A stretch of DNA of 64,000 nt from Stereocaulon alpinum (taxonomy: Eukaryota; Ascomycota; Lecanoromycetes; Lecanorales; Stereocaulaceae): NCBI GenBank assembly GCA_018257865.1, contig JAEUBA010000101.1, positions 1-64,000 of the forward strand, given 5' to 3'. The notes beneath the pieces are model-generated. The model was not told the origin of the DNA and ran no database searches. It worked only from the letters and a program-made list of their open reading frames with translations. This document shows positions 33,081-44,954 of this stretch, piece after piece. The position numbers and the translations under genes are program-made. The first letter of the stretch is position 1, and the number at the start of each line of letters is the position of its first letter.

Positions 33081-34295
33081 ATGTCGAACAACATCTACCC
33101 TCTTTCTGCGGACGAGCTTGCGGTCGTATATGAGGTCGACACGCAGGAACTGATCCTCTTCGCCAAAGGGAACTCGCAGCCTAGGACCTCTGACGTCAAC
33201 TTCGCTCGAATGCCTTGGATGGGTGGCTTGAAGTTCGAGCTCCAAGGCCGAGTCCTGGCTGTCATGGGGCCGCCAGAACCGTACGAGAAAGTCTCTAGGT
33301 TCAAAATGCCACGCCCAACTGTCGCGGATGTGATCATCGTCTACGCTGGGGATCTTCATGGAAAGCCTGTCCCGATCCGTTTCACTGGCTTTATTCCGCC
33401 GAGCAATGATACGGACTCGAAACCAGCTTCCAAGGAGACCACAGCAGAGTCTCCTAAGCCTCCACAGACTTTGACAGACGGGAACGAACACATCAGCGTC
33501 ATTAACAGTCATAGTTTCAAGATCAATTGCGCCTCAGAAGTGCCTAGATTCGGATCCATCGAGATGGGTTTTGACAACAAGTATCTCCAACTTCAAACCG
33601 CAGGCATCCAGGACAAGGACATCGTCTGGACTTTCAAGGGCCTCCAGCCTACCCCAGACACCCAGGTCACCGTTCTTATCTCTGGCGGCATTGCGCAATA
33701 CGTGATCAAGAAGGTGTACAACGTGTTCATTGGCTTGGCTAGTGAGAGTGCCGTTAAGCTCAGCGACAGTGGCTACATACCCACATTTCTCCATCGAGCC
33801 TCTGAAGGCGAGTCTCGGATCACATCTTCATACCCTGACGCTAAGCTCCTTCGGGTTGATGCAAGTGCGCCACACGGACTGGGCGTTTCTTATCCAGAGG
33901 AACTCTCGAACATGACAGTCACCTGCAAACTCAAGAACGGCGATTTGGCGAAAGTCACTGCTATTGGGTATACGCCATTCGGTCCCGTGAAAGTCACTCG
34001 AGGGGCCCTTGACGACTTGCAACCCTTGCCATTGGCATCGTCCATTTCAATGGACGCAGACAAGGCCGATTCCCTAATGAAAGCTCAGGGCTGGACAGCA
34101 CTTTACCATGGTCTTTCCTTGACTTTTTCCATCTTGCCTGGCATCAACATGGAGCCCTGCTACACCTTTGACATGACGTATGATCTAACCTTGGACATAG
34201 TTACTCCCACCCAGGTTCGCGTTGGTGTCAACACCGGTAGTGTGACTCCGGTTGGGCCAGTAACCTCACCCGATACTGCTTCCAGTGGTCACTGA
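33081..34295 (+). CDS. Orphan hydrophilic protein, 404 residues, intron-free
   Basis: A long open frame with ATG in CACCATGTCG context and TGA at 34293-34295. Codon third positions are strongly C-biased (many AAC, TTC, ATC, GTC, AAG), unlike the surrounding non-coding DNA, which argues for a real, well-expressed gene. No signal peptide or membrane helix. The protein alternates beta-rich stretches such as VADVIIVYAG, VTVLISGG and VTAIGYTPFG with a Ser/Thr/Pro/Lys linker near residues 115-135, suggesting two or three beta-sandwich domains. I recognise no family. A TATAAAAA motif lies upstream. Confidence 0.85.
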   Translation: MSNNIYPLSADELAVVYEVDTQELILFAKGNSQPRTSDVNFARMPWMGGLKFELQGRVLAVMGPPEPYEKVSRFKMPRPTVADVIIVYAGDLHGKPVPIRFTGFIPPSNDTDSKPASKETTAESPKPPQTLTDGNEHISVINSHSFKINCASEVPRFGSIEMGFDNKYLQLQTAGIQDKDIVWTFKGLQPTPDTQVTVLISGGIAQYVIKKVYNVFIGLASESAVKLSDSGYIPTFLHRASEGESRITSSYPDAKLLRVDASAPHGLGVSYPEELSNMTVTCKLKNGDLAKVTAIGYTPFGPVKVTRGALDDLQPLPLASSISMDADKADSLMKAQGWTALYHGLSLTFSILPGINMEPCYTFDMTYDLTLDIVTPTQVRVGVNTGSVTPVGPVTSPDTASSGH

Positions 34296-35550
34296 ATTGG
34301 CGCAAGTGGAATAGGAAGGGTTGAAACTCGTGCTTCAGGATAGGTTTTGGAGGGTGCAACATGCAAGTTCAATGGGAGCAACATGTGCTTGGAGGAGGGA
34401 AGTGCAGTGCTAGATTGCTTATCATGCTTGTCTATATCGAGAGTCACTCTTTTGCACGAGATGTATGTTGATTGGTGCTGTTTGGATTACTCCCACATGC
34501 TCTAAAGTATTGCGCAGAATGATTAGCGTTCAGACTTTCACTAATTTGAGTCATACCACACCACTAGTATCTCCTGAGACCGTGACAAATCCATTGACAA
34601 CAAATAGGTTGGCTGAGCCCGGATAGATTGAATTGCAGGCATCAATTTAAGAGAAGGACAATATGATGGCTGGCTAAGCTCAGTAGCTTCTGGATGACTG
34701 GCATGAACCAAGGATACTTACATAGACTCATCATGAACTAGTACCATTAAGGTACTCATTGCTTTCTCATTGAAGTTAGTCTGTTCTGGATAGGCCGAGC
34801 TTCTCAGTCGTTAGTTCAGTTCGGCTGCTGGTTAATCACCTCGAACGGTACGGTACTCACTCTCCTGCAAGATATCCAAGGTACGTGGCTGCGCGCAAAT
34901 CAGAGGCTAAGTGAGAAGTGAGAAGTGAGAAGTGAGAAGTGGGAGTAGTGTGAAAGCGCAACGTTGTGTTGTCGGAAGGGAGTCCGAAAGGAGAGAAGGG
35001 AACCATGGCTACCTTAGGGCGGGAAAGTGCGTCATCGCCCGCAGCTTCCGCTTCAAGTGGGAACTCTACGCTGATAGTGCAACCCAAAAGGGAACTCAAC
35101 GAACATCAGCCATCGATGACCACTCCCGTAGTCTCCTCATCTACGAAAACTTGTGTCTAAGCTTGCGCCAATAACACTTACCGCCAATTGGTGCCGACTG
35201 TTCTAGAGAGCCAATCGTAACGATGCCTGCTCTTGCGTCATTCCAGCTCCCCCAGCTCCTGCAAAGAGAACTCCACCAGATCACCAAAGCTTCAGACAAG
35301 AACATTCCAAATTCAGCGCTCAGGCTTCTCTAAGCTGCGGGGCCCACCAATCCTTCACCATGACGTGGCGACGACAACTTCGCCATATGCGCGACGCGCT
35401 GAGAAAAATTCAAAAGAATGGAGCCTGCCTTGTGTTACCATCACCGAAGCTGCTCCACTCCTCAACCCGCCCTCTTTTGCTACAGCTACATCCATTGCTC
35501 ACTCCTTTGCCTCGTGCCACACCTTCCTCACCACCTTCGTACCAGGAACA
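34296..35550. other. Intergenic region with a short GTGAGAA array
   Basis: Contains four GTGAGAA units at 34911-34938. The open frame continues upstream of the hydrolase start (35233-35550) but reads as low-information leader sequence. No other feature found. Confidence 0.5.
34911..34938. repeat. GTGAGAA microsatellite, four units
   Basis: Four perfect 7-bp units of GTGAGAA on the + strand. It is about 610 bp upstream of the alpha/beta hydrolase start. Likely a length-variable locus. Confidence 0.8.
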
Positions 35551-36949
35551 ATGTACGCGCAATCAGCTCTCGCTCTGGTGCTGCTCGTTCGCTCAGCGAC
35601 CGCTAAAGTATGCATGAACATGACCGTGCCAGTCGACATCTCGGCGCGTACGGGTGTCTTCAACATCGCTGTCCCACAAACGAATCTTGACGCGACCACC
35701 TTCATCCAGAACCAGACTGAGCAGGGCAGGAACTTCACCGAAGTCGCTCTCCTTGATTACGCGACTACCTCTGGCAGATACAATATCAGCACTCAACTCT
35801 GCATGCCCAGTGCCGACAATGCGACCAATCCCACAATCCAGATCCTGACACATGGAATTGGCTTCGACAAGACGTATGATACACCCAGCCTCCTGTTTGT
35901 GTAGAAGTTTTCTAACATTGAAATCAGATATTGGGACCTCCCGTACGATAGTTTCAACTACAGCTATGTCGATGTTGCAACCGATACCTACAATTACTAC
36001 ACTCTCTCCTATGACCGCCTGGGTATCGGAAACTCGTCGCATGGCGAGCCTCTTAACGAGATCCAGTCTTTCTTGGAGGTTGCAGCTTTGGCAGAACTGA
36101 CAATGATGTTGCGCAAGAGCACATTTCCTGGGGTCACGCAGAAATTCGGCAAAATTACACATGTTGGGTAAGCACTATGCAGAAATAGTTGAGAGACGGA
36201 GTCTAACTTCGTGTAGCCACTCTTTTGGGTCTGCACAGACATACTCCCTTGTCAACATGTACCCAGACATCTCGGACGGAATCGTCTTGACAGGCTTCTC
36301 ATTGAACGGCTCTTTCGTTGGCTTCTTCGGTGCTGGGGGAGATTTCATCCAAGCCAACCTCAATCAACCCTTCCGCTTCGGCAAGGTTGACACTGCAACA
36401 GTTTTGGCTGTATTGAACATGTTTAGTCTCACAGACCTTGTGGCTGGTGTCGACGCCGCACCAGGTTTGAACTACCCCAACGGGTACCTAACTAACTCAA
36501 ATATCAACGCCAATCAATATCTCTTCTTCCTTCCAGGCTTCTTCGATCCAGGCATTTTGCTTGCTGGCGAGCAGACAAAGCAGCCTGTCACAGTTGGTGA
36601 GCTATTGACCTTAGCGAGTTTGCCAGCGATGAACGCATATGCTGGACCAGTTTTGGTCCTCACGGGCTGTGAGTACTAAAATTGCCGTATTGCAAGAACA
36701 GATGTACTGACTGCCTTTGCAGCCAACGACCTGCCATATTGCGGCGGTAATTGCCTGGCCACTGGAGATCCCGCAATTGCCTCAATCCCTGCCACCGTCG
36801 CAAACAACTTCCCTATGGTTTCTCCCAGCAATTTCACAGCCTACATCCAGCCTAACAGCGGCCACGGCATCAACTTTCACTACAACGCCACCGGCGCCTA
36901 CGCGGTCATCAACTCATTCTTAAACTCGAAAGGTTTGATGTCCAGCTAG
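35551..36949 (+). CDS. Secreted alpha/beta hydrolase
   Basis: Predicted 413 residues in four exons: 35551-35873, 35928-36167, 36217-36668 and 36723-36949; introns of 54, 49 and 54 bp, phases closing. Seen: a signal peptide (about residues 1-18, a hydrophobic LALVLLV core ending SATA), several N-glycosylation sequons, an LTHGIGFDKTYWD strand-loop typical of the fold's oxyanion region, SYDRLGIG, the nucleophile elbow GHSFG (Ser190, formed across the exon 2/3 junction), and a late SGHGINFH that supplies the catalytic His. An acidic partner is probably in the preceding region with VLVLTG. The paired cysteines in YCGGNC could form a disulfide. Family members are secreted serine hydrolases or lipase-like enzymes; substrate unknown. 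Confidence 0.92.
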
Positions 36950-37515
36950 GTATAGGGAGGAACATAACACGAACAAGAGTGCGACTATAATGACTAATCG
37001 AATGTGATGCATGAATGGATGGTATGAAGTGTGTCGATGATTGGACAATGGTCGTACTTCCGGTATATAGTTCGACCAACTGTATATAATAGACCCTCCA
37101 AATGATTCCTCATAGCCTTTCAGGCATCCAACAAAGCCAGATGAAGGTCCTGCGAAGACACGAGGTTTCTTTCACACCTTGATCAAATGCCAGATTTGCC
37201 GGTGGCGACTCCCCTACAAGATCAGCATTAATGGCACTACCTCATGGTACAATCTCCATTGCGTAGGCTGGTATACTGGCTTACTCCTTCGTACCCTTTG
37301 CCCACGTATTCATTCCGGGGGAGCGTCGGATACTAACGCACAGCTAACAATTAGCTTGACAATGGCCATCTGAACAATACTCATTCCTTCCGTGATCGCC
37401 ACAGACCCGAAAGGCATAATGGGAGGACCCTCCTGAGCTCTCAGCCACCAAATCAGCACCGACAATACATCATCATCGCCATCATCCCTCCCACTAAGTA
37501 ATACTCCCCAACCAC
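36950..37515. other. Convergent intergenic region
   Basis: Holds 3' ends of two convergent genes. Ordinary composition, no supported frame, no repeat. Confidence 0.5.
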
Positions 37516-37977
37516 CTAACTCCCTACCAAAGAAACCCTAATACGCCCCCTCGCCCCCGCATGCGTAAACCCCCCAAACAATTCCCTTGCACTATCCACA
37601 CACGCCAAAGCCAACATCTCAGCCTTCCATTCTATTTCCCTCCAGCTACCCTCTTCTTCCTCTGTCAATTTATCTACAAAGTCGATGGCGACTTTGCATG
37701 TTTCTCTTGATTTTATGACGGGGAGTTTGTAAGTGTCGTTGATGCCGGCGGTGTGGAAGGTGCCGGTGGAGGAGGAGGAATTGAGGGTGCGGATTGCGGC
37801 GAGGCAGTCTGTGAATTTGGGGTGGCGGGTTGATGCGAGTGGAAGTGGGAAGCAGTTGTAAAGATCGTTGGGGTAAGATGGAGGGGGGGAGGGGTGTGGG
37901 ATTGTGAGGGTGTTGGTGAGGTGGATGAGGAGGGGGAGAAGGGATAGGAGGTATTGGATAGTGCTGGACCAGATCAT
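37516..37977 (-). CDS. Small secreted cysteine-containing protein
   Basis: Predicted 153 residues from ATG at 37977 to TGA at 37516, intron-free. The start was chosen because MIWSS begins a clear signal peptide (hydrophobic IQYLLSLLPLLIHL). The longer frame from 38049 would bury it. The mature part has four cysteines in the order YNCF, FTDCLAAIRTL, RETCKVAIDF and LACVD, followed by FGGFTHAGARGRIRVSLVG. This DCLxAI ... CxVxID ... C ... GG ... V pattern is a widespread fungal secreted-protein layout of unknown function; some members are regarded as effector candidates. Two disulfides are likely. Confidence 0.8.
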   Translation of the reverse strand: MIWSSTIQYLLSLLPLLIHLTNTLTIPHPSPPPSYPNDLYNCFPLPLASTRHPKFTDCLAAIRTLNSSSSTGTFHTAGINDTYKLPVIKSRETCKVAIDFVDKLTEEEEGSWREIEWKAEMLALACVDSARELFGGFTHAGARGRIRVSLVGS

Positions 37978-39964
37978 GATGACTTTTGGGATGGGAAAAG
38001 GAGCATTGTGTCTTCTGCAGGGAAACCTTGTGATAGCTTCTGCGAGCACGTGGTACCTTGCGCGTAAGGTGAAGCGAGGACTTCATATTTGCGCGGCGGT
38101 AACCCTTCCTGTACGCGATCGAGTTGATGACGATGTTCTCTAGGCGATGCCACTCTATGCAGCCGAGTGGGCTACCTTGAACGACATTGTAAGTGCCAGA
38201 CTGGCGTCTCAACAATGCACGAGAATCACACGGCTGAGTATGTCGTCTGCGGCTTGCAATAGGATGGTCATCTCGCTCATATGGCGTTACGTTACAATAT
38301 TTCCCGATTCACACGAACAGGTGCTTAGAAGAAGCAACAACATTCATGTCAACAAGCAAACCAAGTTCGAGGCTCATGTGCCTGATCAATGTCACCGTTT
38401 CAGCTTTGCTCTTCAGCCACTCTTGATATCAAATGGTATGTAGCGGACAGGCAAGAAGGCTATGGCATGTACGAGGGTTTAAGCAAGGTGCTCCTGATTT
38501 CGCTCAAGCTTAGAGCATGATTAGTTTCGAGAGGCCATGACCAGATCTTCTCTTAGGCCAGGAGCAGACGACAAATTTCACCCAAACGTCATGACATCGG
38601 CGGAGAACACCGGAAGCAATTCGGAAAGTAAGGTCCAAATGGCGCTCTGTCCTGCGTTTATACAGGCGTCAAATTCTGGAAGCTTTGAGGGTTGTTCTGA
38701 AGAGACTATGCTTCACGCAATACGTAGTGTTGTTGCAATTGTGGTGCTTCGAAGAGATTGAGCTTTATTAGAAGCAATGTTGAGGTTCAGGGGAAAGCAT
38801 GAATGCTACAATGAGAGAATAATTGTATTTCGGACGGGTAGGGATCGATATGTAGCGCATCATCTAACTTCGATCACTAGACTCTTCAATCAAAAGGACC
38901 TTAGCACGACTGATACTTGCCTTGACCACAGAAGCATTGGAAATCTAATGTTAGGGTTTAATAGTGATTTCTACAGTGTGGTCTACATCGTACATTGCCT
39001 GCTCCAGTCGGAATTTCGAAAAGACCCGTCTGTCAAAGGTCCGCGTCAGAAGCCCACATGGACGGTCATTCATGGTAAGGAGAGATCCCTGACCTAGCAT
39101 AGGTTTCGTGTGGAATCATAAACAAAGCTTGGCGCGGTAGCGTTAACAGATACCGCACGCCACGAGCCAGGGTGCCCCAGGCCCCTGTAGCTGATCTTGG
39201 GGCAGACCACCTAGTTCATTGATTTGTCTACCCCAATGACATGGTAGGACTGCGCGGAGGGTGTTCCATATCGACCGCTGGTTTTAGCAGATCGTAGATC
39301 AGCTATCTTGGTTCCGGCTGAGACTTCGCAGCGATTGGACATGAATGAGACGTATCTCCGTGAGTGGTTCTAGGCATACATGCATGTACCAGGTTTCAGA
39401 AATTCCTAGTCAGCCTTCTCGTCGATCAGCTTTCCCCGTGATTTTAATCTCCATCTTGTCAGAGATCGAGTATTTGAGGAGTGATGTGTTCATATTCATG
39501 CTACGAGGACTAGATTCCAGGGATATCATCTGCACATACTCTATGCACGACGTTCGTCGAGGACTGGCATTCGGCGAGCCAGCGACATTTCGACTCTTTC
39601 AGGAATACTGCTCATAGAAGGGCGTCGAAATCTGTTCATATCGACGAAGGGATAAGGGTTCAGGGCGTGCTCCTAGAATGCTGCTTCTAGTCTTGCTTGG
39701 AAGCAGTGCGACTGCGCCGCAGAAGCTGGCCAGGAGGTGGAGGACAGAACGTGTAGCAGAGCGCCACATGTACGACTACATGCGTAAATCATATGTTTGG
39801 TACACGGAACCCACCCTGTATTCGATCTCTCGATTACAGTGTTCATCTCGAAGACCATGGTCCATAGCGTGGCATCATTAGACCTAAACTTCGAAGTCGT
39901 AAATCACAAACGGAGCAATCCTACATTGCATCTGTCACAGACCCTGTTCCACCCAACCTGCTTC
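37978..39964. other. Gene-poor 2-kb stretch
   Basis: Short forward frames (38147-38443, 38537-38761, 38777-39097, 39345-39617) have no recognisable motifs and do not splice into a known family. Composition is ordinary. No repeat or RNA gene seen. Confidence 0.45.
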
Positions 39965-41109
39965 TCAATTTTCCACGTCCTTGCCTCCATGGACCGCAAC
40001 CGTATCGTCACCCACAGCTGGAGCGTTAGCTTCCTCCTGTCTCTCCCAGTATCTATCTTTTTTGTCCCTTCTCCTGATCAACCCAATCAAGTCAAACGGA
40101 TCTAAGAAGGTAATGAAGAAGTTCCTCTTGTCTGCATACCCTGGCCCCATGATCTCGGTAACACCATCTTCAGCCAGATATACCTTGTTGCTGCTCGGCA
40201 AATACTTTCCAGGGTGTCGAACATTGAGCAGAACGCTGTTTGTAATCATGAGCAGAGCCTCGAAGACCCAGAAAAACCATTCGTAACGAACGATGGGCGA
40301 GATTGACATGGGATCGAATCCAGGCCCATAGCGTATGGTAGCAACGGAGAAGTACTCCACAGTGCGGTAGATAGTGCGCACCATAATAAGGGCGCTACTG
40401 GCATATAACGTGTAGAGTACCGACTTCAGATTATCTGGCAGAAGATTGGCTTTGTAACATCTTCTGTGGAAATATACCGCCAGCCAAAGAAAGATGGTAA
40501 TAATGCCGAGCTGTATAACCAAGGCAGCCTTCATAAGGTCATGTCCCATCTTTTGTTTGCTCTCTGGAAGACTAGAGTTCGTGCTGTAGGAGGCACCGTT
40601 CCCGTTGATAGCTTCAACGATGCCAGATATCGCCCCAAAAGTTGTCAGAACGCGACCTGGGTGGATAGGAGAATGGTAGGGGACATAGTATAGAATCCGC
40701 CCTAGAATAATGTAATTTGCAAGCTCGTAGAATGGTCTATAATAGTCAGAGTCGTTGGTGATCAAGGCATATAACGGAAGTACTCACGGGGCTGCATAAA
40801 CTAAGCATATGCTTGAAATAAGGACGTTGATGTTGCCAAAGCTATAGGCGCCTATCTCGCGCATGATGTAGCCAGCAGTAAAGACGAGGGCAGTCCAAGG
40901 CAGAAGTCCTGCAAACTTCCAGGCTTTATAATGACTAACAACGTGTAAGTTGACCGATGGCGACGAGACTTTTGATATGCTTACATGCATTGCCAGGTAT
41001 GGACAGCACATGAGACGGAGAAGAAGAAGGCCCAAGCAACAGGCGCGCCTTTGTTTGGGGCATAGAACCAGACACTACCAGGCACTGCCAATACCGTCAG
41101 TTGGTACAT
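39965..41109 (-). CDS. RTA1-family multi-pass membrane protein (lipid-translocating exporter type)
   Basis: Predicted 347 residues in three exons: 41109-40985, 40934-40788 and 40736-39965, introns 50 and 51 bp, phases closing. Seen: about seven hydrophobic helices; WQCIHYKAW after helix 1-2; MREIGAY; the family block PPFYELANYIILGRI with PYHSPIHPGRV after it; RTIYRTVEYF; EWFFWVFEALLM; and NVRHPGKYLP before a hydrophilic cytoplasmic tail with many charged residues. RTA1 relatives in yeast (Rsb1, Rta1, Pug1) sit in the plasma membrane and are linked to sphingoid-base export, 7-aminocholesterol resistance or porphyrin transport; this copy's substrate is unknown. It is the last intact gene before the retrotransposon block. 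Confidence 0.92.
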
Positions 41110-41832
41110 GCTGAAATATGGACACGCTGGCTATACCATAGTCACCACCCATCTTAGAGTTATACAGAAGGAATCAACAATTGATTCTCCGCTTCAGCAG
41201 CCTCTCTTGTTGATTGCAGATTACCACGATGGAGGCTGTTATGTTTGGTGCAAAGGGCCGCGTTGGTTCTGGCTGTCCAAAATGTCACCTAGAAGTCTGA
41301 AATCGCTTGATGCTCACTGTAAGTCGGTGGTTAAGAAGGGGAGAGGTTCAAGCATTGAGTCAACGGGTGCTCCACGTAAATTTAAAGGCAGCAGTGACTG
41401 TCAGATAGCATCATTTTTATCACCTCCCTTCACGCCATGACTACGAGGCATTTTGCAGAAAGGTCAGCCGCACCTTGGCGGAGAACGCCGTTGGTAGAGC
41501 CTTGTCGTTCTCAATAACATTGGACTCGGTTGCAACGCTTCGTTTGGTTGTCTTAGCTGACCATTCCCTTTCCAACATTAGTGCTTAGAGCTAGCAGGTG
41601 AGAGTGCGGGTTGAAGCGAGGGTTACAGGCTTCACTGCTATCTAGACGCCTTGACAACCTGGATGTGTACCCAAATCATAGGGTATCTTCACGGATACCG
41701 ATCCAATCACTAATTTCCTACTACCTGCAACCTACTCCAAGCATTCAAATCCGTGCCTATGGGACGTGAGTACCGTGGTCGGAATTGACCATGTGACCAC
41801 GCGATTACGCCAAGTCGATATTTTACAGGCTA
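41110..41832. other. Unmutated host DNA flanking the retrotransposon block
   Basis: A forward frame at 41108-41440 is unsupported. CA and TG are common right up to the LTR at 41838, so RIP has not spread outwards here. No gene seen. Confidence 0.5.
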
Positions 41833-41837
41833 AAATC

Positions 41838-42080
41838 TGTTGAATATTCGCTGCATGGCTTGCAGCTTGGCGGTCTTGGCAATGATCAGCCGCTAGAGCG
41901 GTCTTGGCAATGATTAGCAGCTAGCAGAGTTTTTATTTGTAGCAGAAATTCTCCTTTTCTCCTATATATATAATATAATACCAAGCAGTCTAATATATAG
42001 CTATTACTCTAGTTAATCAAGCTGTATCGTTACCTACAAGAGGTTCCTATAATATTATACCGAATAAGCCTATTCTAATA
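41838..42080 (+). repeat. Left LTR of copia-1, with a 28-bp internal duplication
   Basis: 243 bp, starting TGTTGAAT and ending CTATTCTAATA (terminal CA changed to TA). GCGGTCTTGGCAATGAT occurs twice, at 41870 and 41898. The right LTR has a single copy and totals 215 bp once the gypsy insertion is removed, which is exactly 28 bp shorter. Confidence 0.9.
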
Positions 42081-44954
42081 GGTTATAAGCCTAGTCTAGT
42101 ACTTATATCTACCGTAGAAGCCGTAGGTTACTTATTACTAGAGATTCGATATAACTTAAGTCTATAGCTATTAGTAAAGTCGCTACTATAACTAGCTATT
42201 AGAATATAGCGAAGCTTAATAGAGTAGATAACTACTTAGAGTAGGAGGTAGCAGTTAGGTTAGAATTAATCTAAGCGGATCTATTTAATATCCTTAAAAA
42301 CAGCTACGTTATTCCTACCTTTACCTAGGATCTTACTATAAAGCTAGACCTAAGAGTTAGTAGGCTAGATAGATATAACTACGCTAAATACGTATTAGTT
42401 AATAGGAAAGCTCTAGTAAATATCTACCTATTAGTTAAGAAGTATATTTATACGTAGATTAAGACTATTACTGAAGGTCGGTAAGCCTAAAAGAAATTAA
42501 AAGAGCTATACGGCGAGAATATAGATATAATATTTAAAGTAGCTCTCTATAAGCTCTTAAGGTTAGAGCTATTAGACTATAAAGACGTCCCTGCCTACCT
42601 ATTAGCTTTTAAAGAATATATAGGAAAGATAGAGGAAATAGGGAGTTTATATAACTATAAGTAATAGGTTACCTACTATAAAAGAGGGCTTCTATAATAT
42701 CTATAGGAATATATATTTTGTTATAGTATAGCCTTATAAGCTATACCTACTATATTTAAACCTTAGCGCGGTAGGCCCCTAAACCTAATATTAACTTAAG
42801 TTAATATCGAACCTTAGTAGATCCTAGCCTAGCCTAGCTGAGATTCCCTATTAGAAATTAAGTTTTAGTAGCTCCTATATCTAAAGCTACTACCCCCGTC
42901 CTATTTCTAATTTCTTATCTTTTATCTTAGCTTACTCCTATACCTAAGTCCTTACTATAGAATTAAGAATACCTCGTCTATATCCTATTCCTTAATATTA
43001 TAAAAGACTAACTACCTAGCTAGTACTCCTACGCACTAGAGTAACTATAATATTAGAGTAACTACCTAATTATAATACTTATATATAATAGTTACTCGCT
43101 AAAGTCTAAGAGGATCCCGCTAGGGTCCTAAATACCTTTAACTACCTCTATACCTAAGCTAAGAGTACTACCTTATCTATAGCTATACCTCCTCTATCCC
43201 CCCCTATATTTAACGTAGTAACCCTCGCTAATATTATTACTTAAGTAATAGTATAGATCGTTTCTACTATAGTTTAGTCTATACCCTAACCTTAAGTATT
43301 TAATATAGATACTCTTAGCTACGCCTTAATTATAGGACTATAACTATCCTTAGTAATAGGCTATCCTCCTCCTCTTCCTCCTTTATAAACTTAAATCCCC
43401 CTATAATCTAAAAGGCTCCCTGATATCTTAAAGTATAAAGGAGATTAAGATAAGCTAGATATATAGGAATAAACCTTAATATAACGGATATATATAAACT
43501 ATAACTATTACCCTACTAATAGTAATAAGATCGCCTATATAGAACTTAAGTTAGCTATAGGAAAGAAAGCCTCTAACTTAATAAACTAATACTAAAAAGA
43601 TAGTCTATATATATTAACTAGCTTTATTAACTAGAGAAGAAAGCTATAGAAAGCTTATAGTAACCTATTTAAATAAGAGGATACTTAATAATATATCTAA
43701 GACCTTAAGTAAGGTTCTATAACCTTTAGGGAATACCTTAACCTTATCTCCTAAAGGAAGGAATAGTTTAGATTAGAGGATAAATCCTTAATTAATATTA
43801 TAAGGTATAATATTAACTTTAGTACCTAGTAAGCCTTTATTAGATAGTAGAAGGCTAATAGCTAGCGACCCTAAACCTTTAATAAATACGTTCGTATATA
43901 CTTAGAGATTAACTAAGAACTCTAGTAGATTAAATATTAACTACCTTACTAAAGCTCTACGCTTACTAATATTAGAGTAAGTACTAAACCTAGTAGCTAG
44001 AGGCCTACTACTACTAAAACCCCCTCCTATATAGTTATAGCTACTAACCCTATAATCTAACTACCTCCTAGAGATCTAATAGATCTAAGTATAGTATAGG
44101 CTATAGTTAAGGGTCGGAAGCTATCTAAGCCCTTTATTAAAGTAATATATAATAAGTAGAAACTATATTACTATTATAAGCTCTCCTACCTAAGTCTTAT
44201 TACTAAGAAGTGCCTAAATAAGTAGACCTAACTCCGCTCTAGAATTATTACTAAGTTCGATAATAACTAAAGTATTATAGGGGGTATCTCCTTAGATATA
44301 GGAAAAGTCTAATCCCTATATAAAGTTATATACTAGGATTATTACTAGTCTTATATTTATCTTCTTATCTCCTAGTCTCGTCTTTTAACCCCCCGCTTTA
44401 ATTATATACTAAGTTCTTAACCTAAGATACTCTATAGTTATTTGAGACTAATCCTACCTTTTATAATAAATATATAGTAATTTAGTATACCCTTCGCCTT
44501 ACTTAGTTTAGAATCCTAATATATTACCTTATCGATATAGGCGCTTTAGGATATATATTTATTAACGAAATCTTCGCGCGTACCTAGAATCTTACCTTTT
44601 ATACCCTTTATTACCCTTATATTATCTAAGGATTTAATAGTTAGCCTATAGCAGCTAGCCTAATTACCTATCTAACTAAAGCTATTATAGATACCTAAGG
44701 TTATATAGAAAGGATCTTCTTCTATATAACTAGACTTTAGTAATATCCTATTATCCTTAGTCTTCCCTAGCTCTATTAATATAGCGCTACTACTAATTTC
44801 CTAGAAAACTCCTTAACCTTCGCCTTAGTATTCTACTTAAAGAATTATACCCCTAGTCCTATTAAGGTTATTACTAAAGATAAACCTTTCCTAATACTAA
44901 AGGAGAACTATAAGGTAATAACCTCTAAAGAATTCTCCTAGAACCTTACTCTTA

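Noticed and set aside
35233..35550. Upstream extension of the hydrolase frame
   Set aside because: It would bury the signal peptide that begins at the ATG at 35551.
4000..41000. Polyketide, peptide or terpene synthase core gene for the oxidative cluster
   Set aside because: No ketosynthase, adenylation, DDxxD or prenyltransferase motif was seen in any frame provided or translated.
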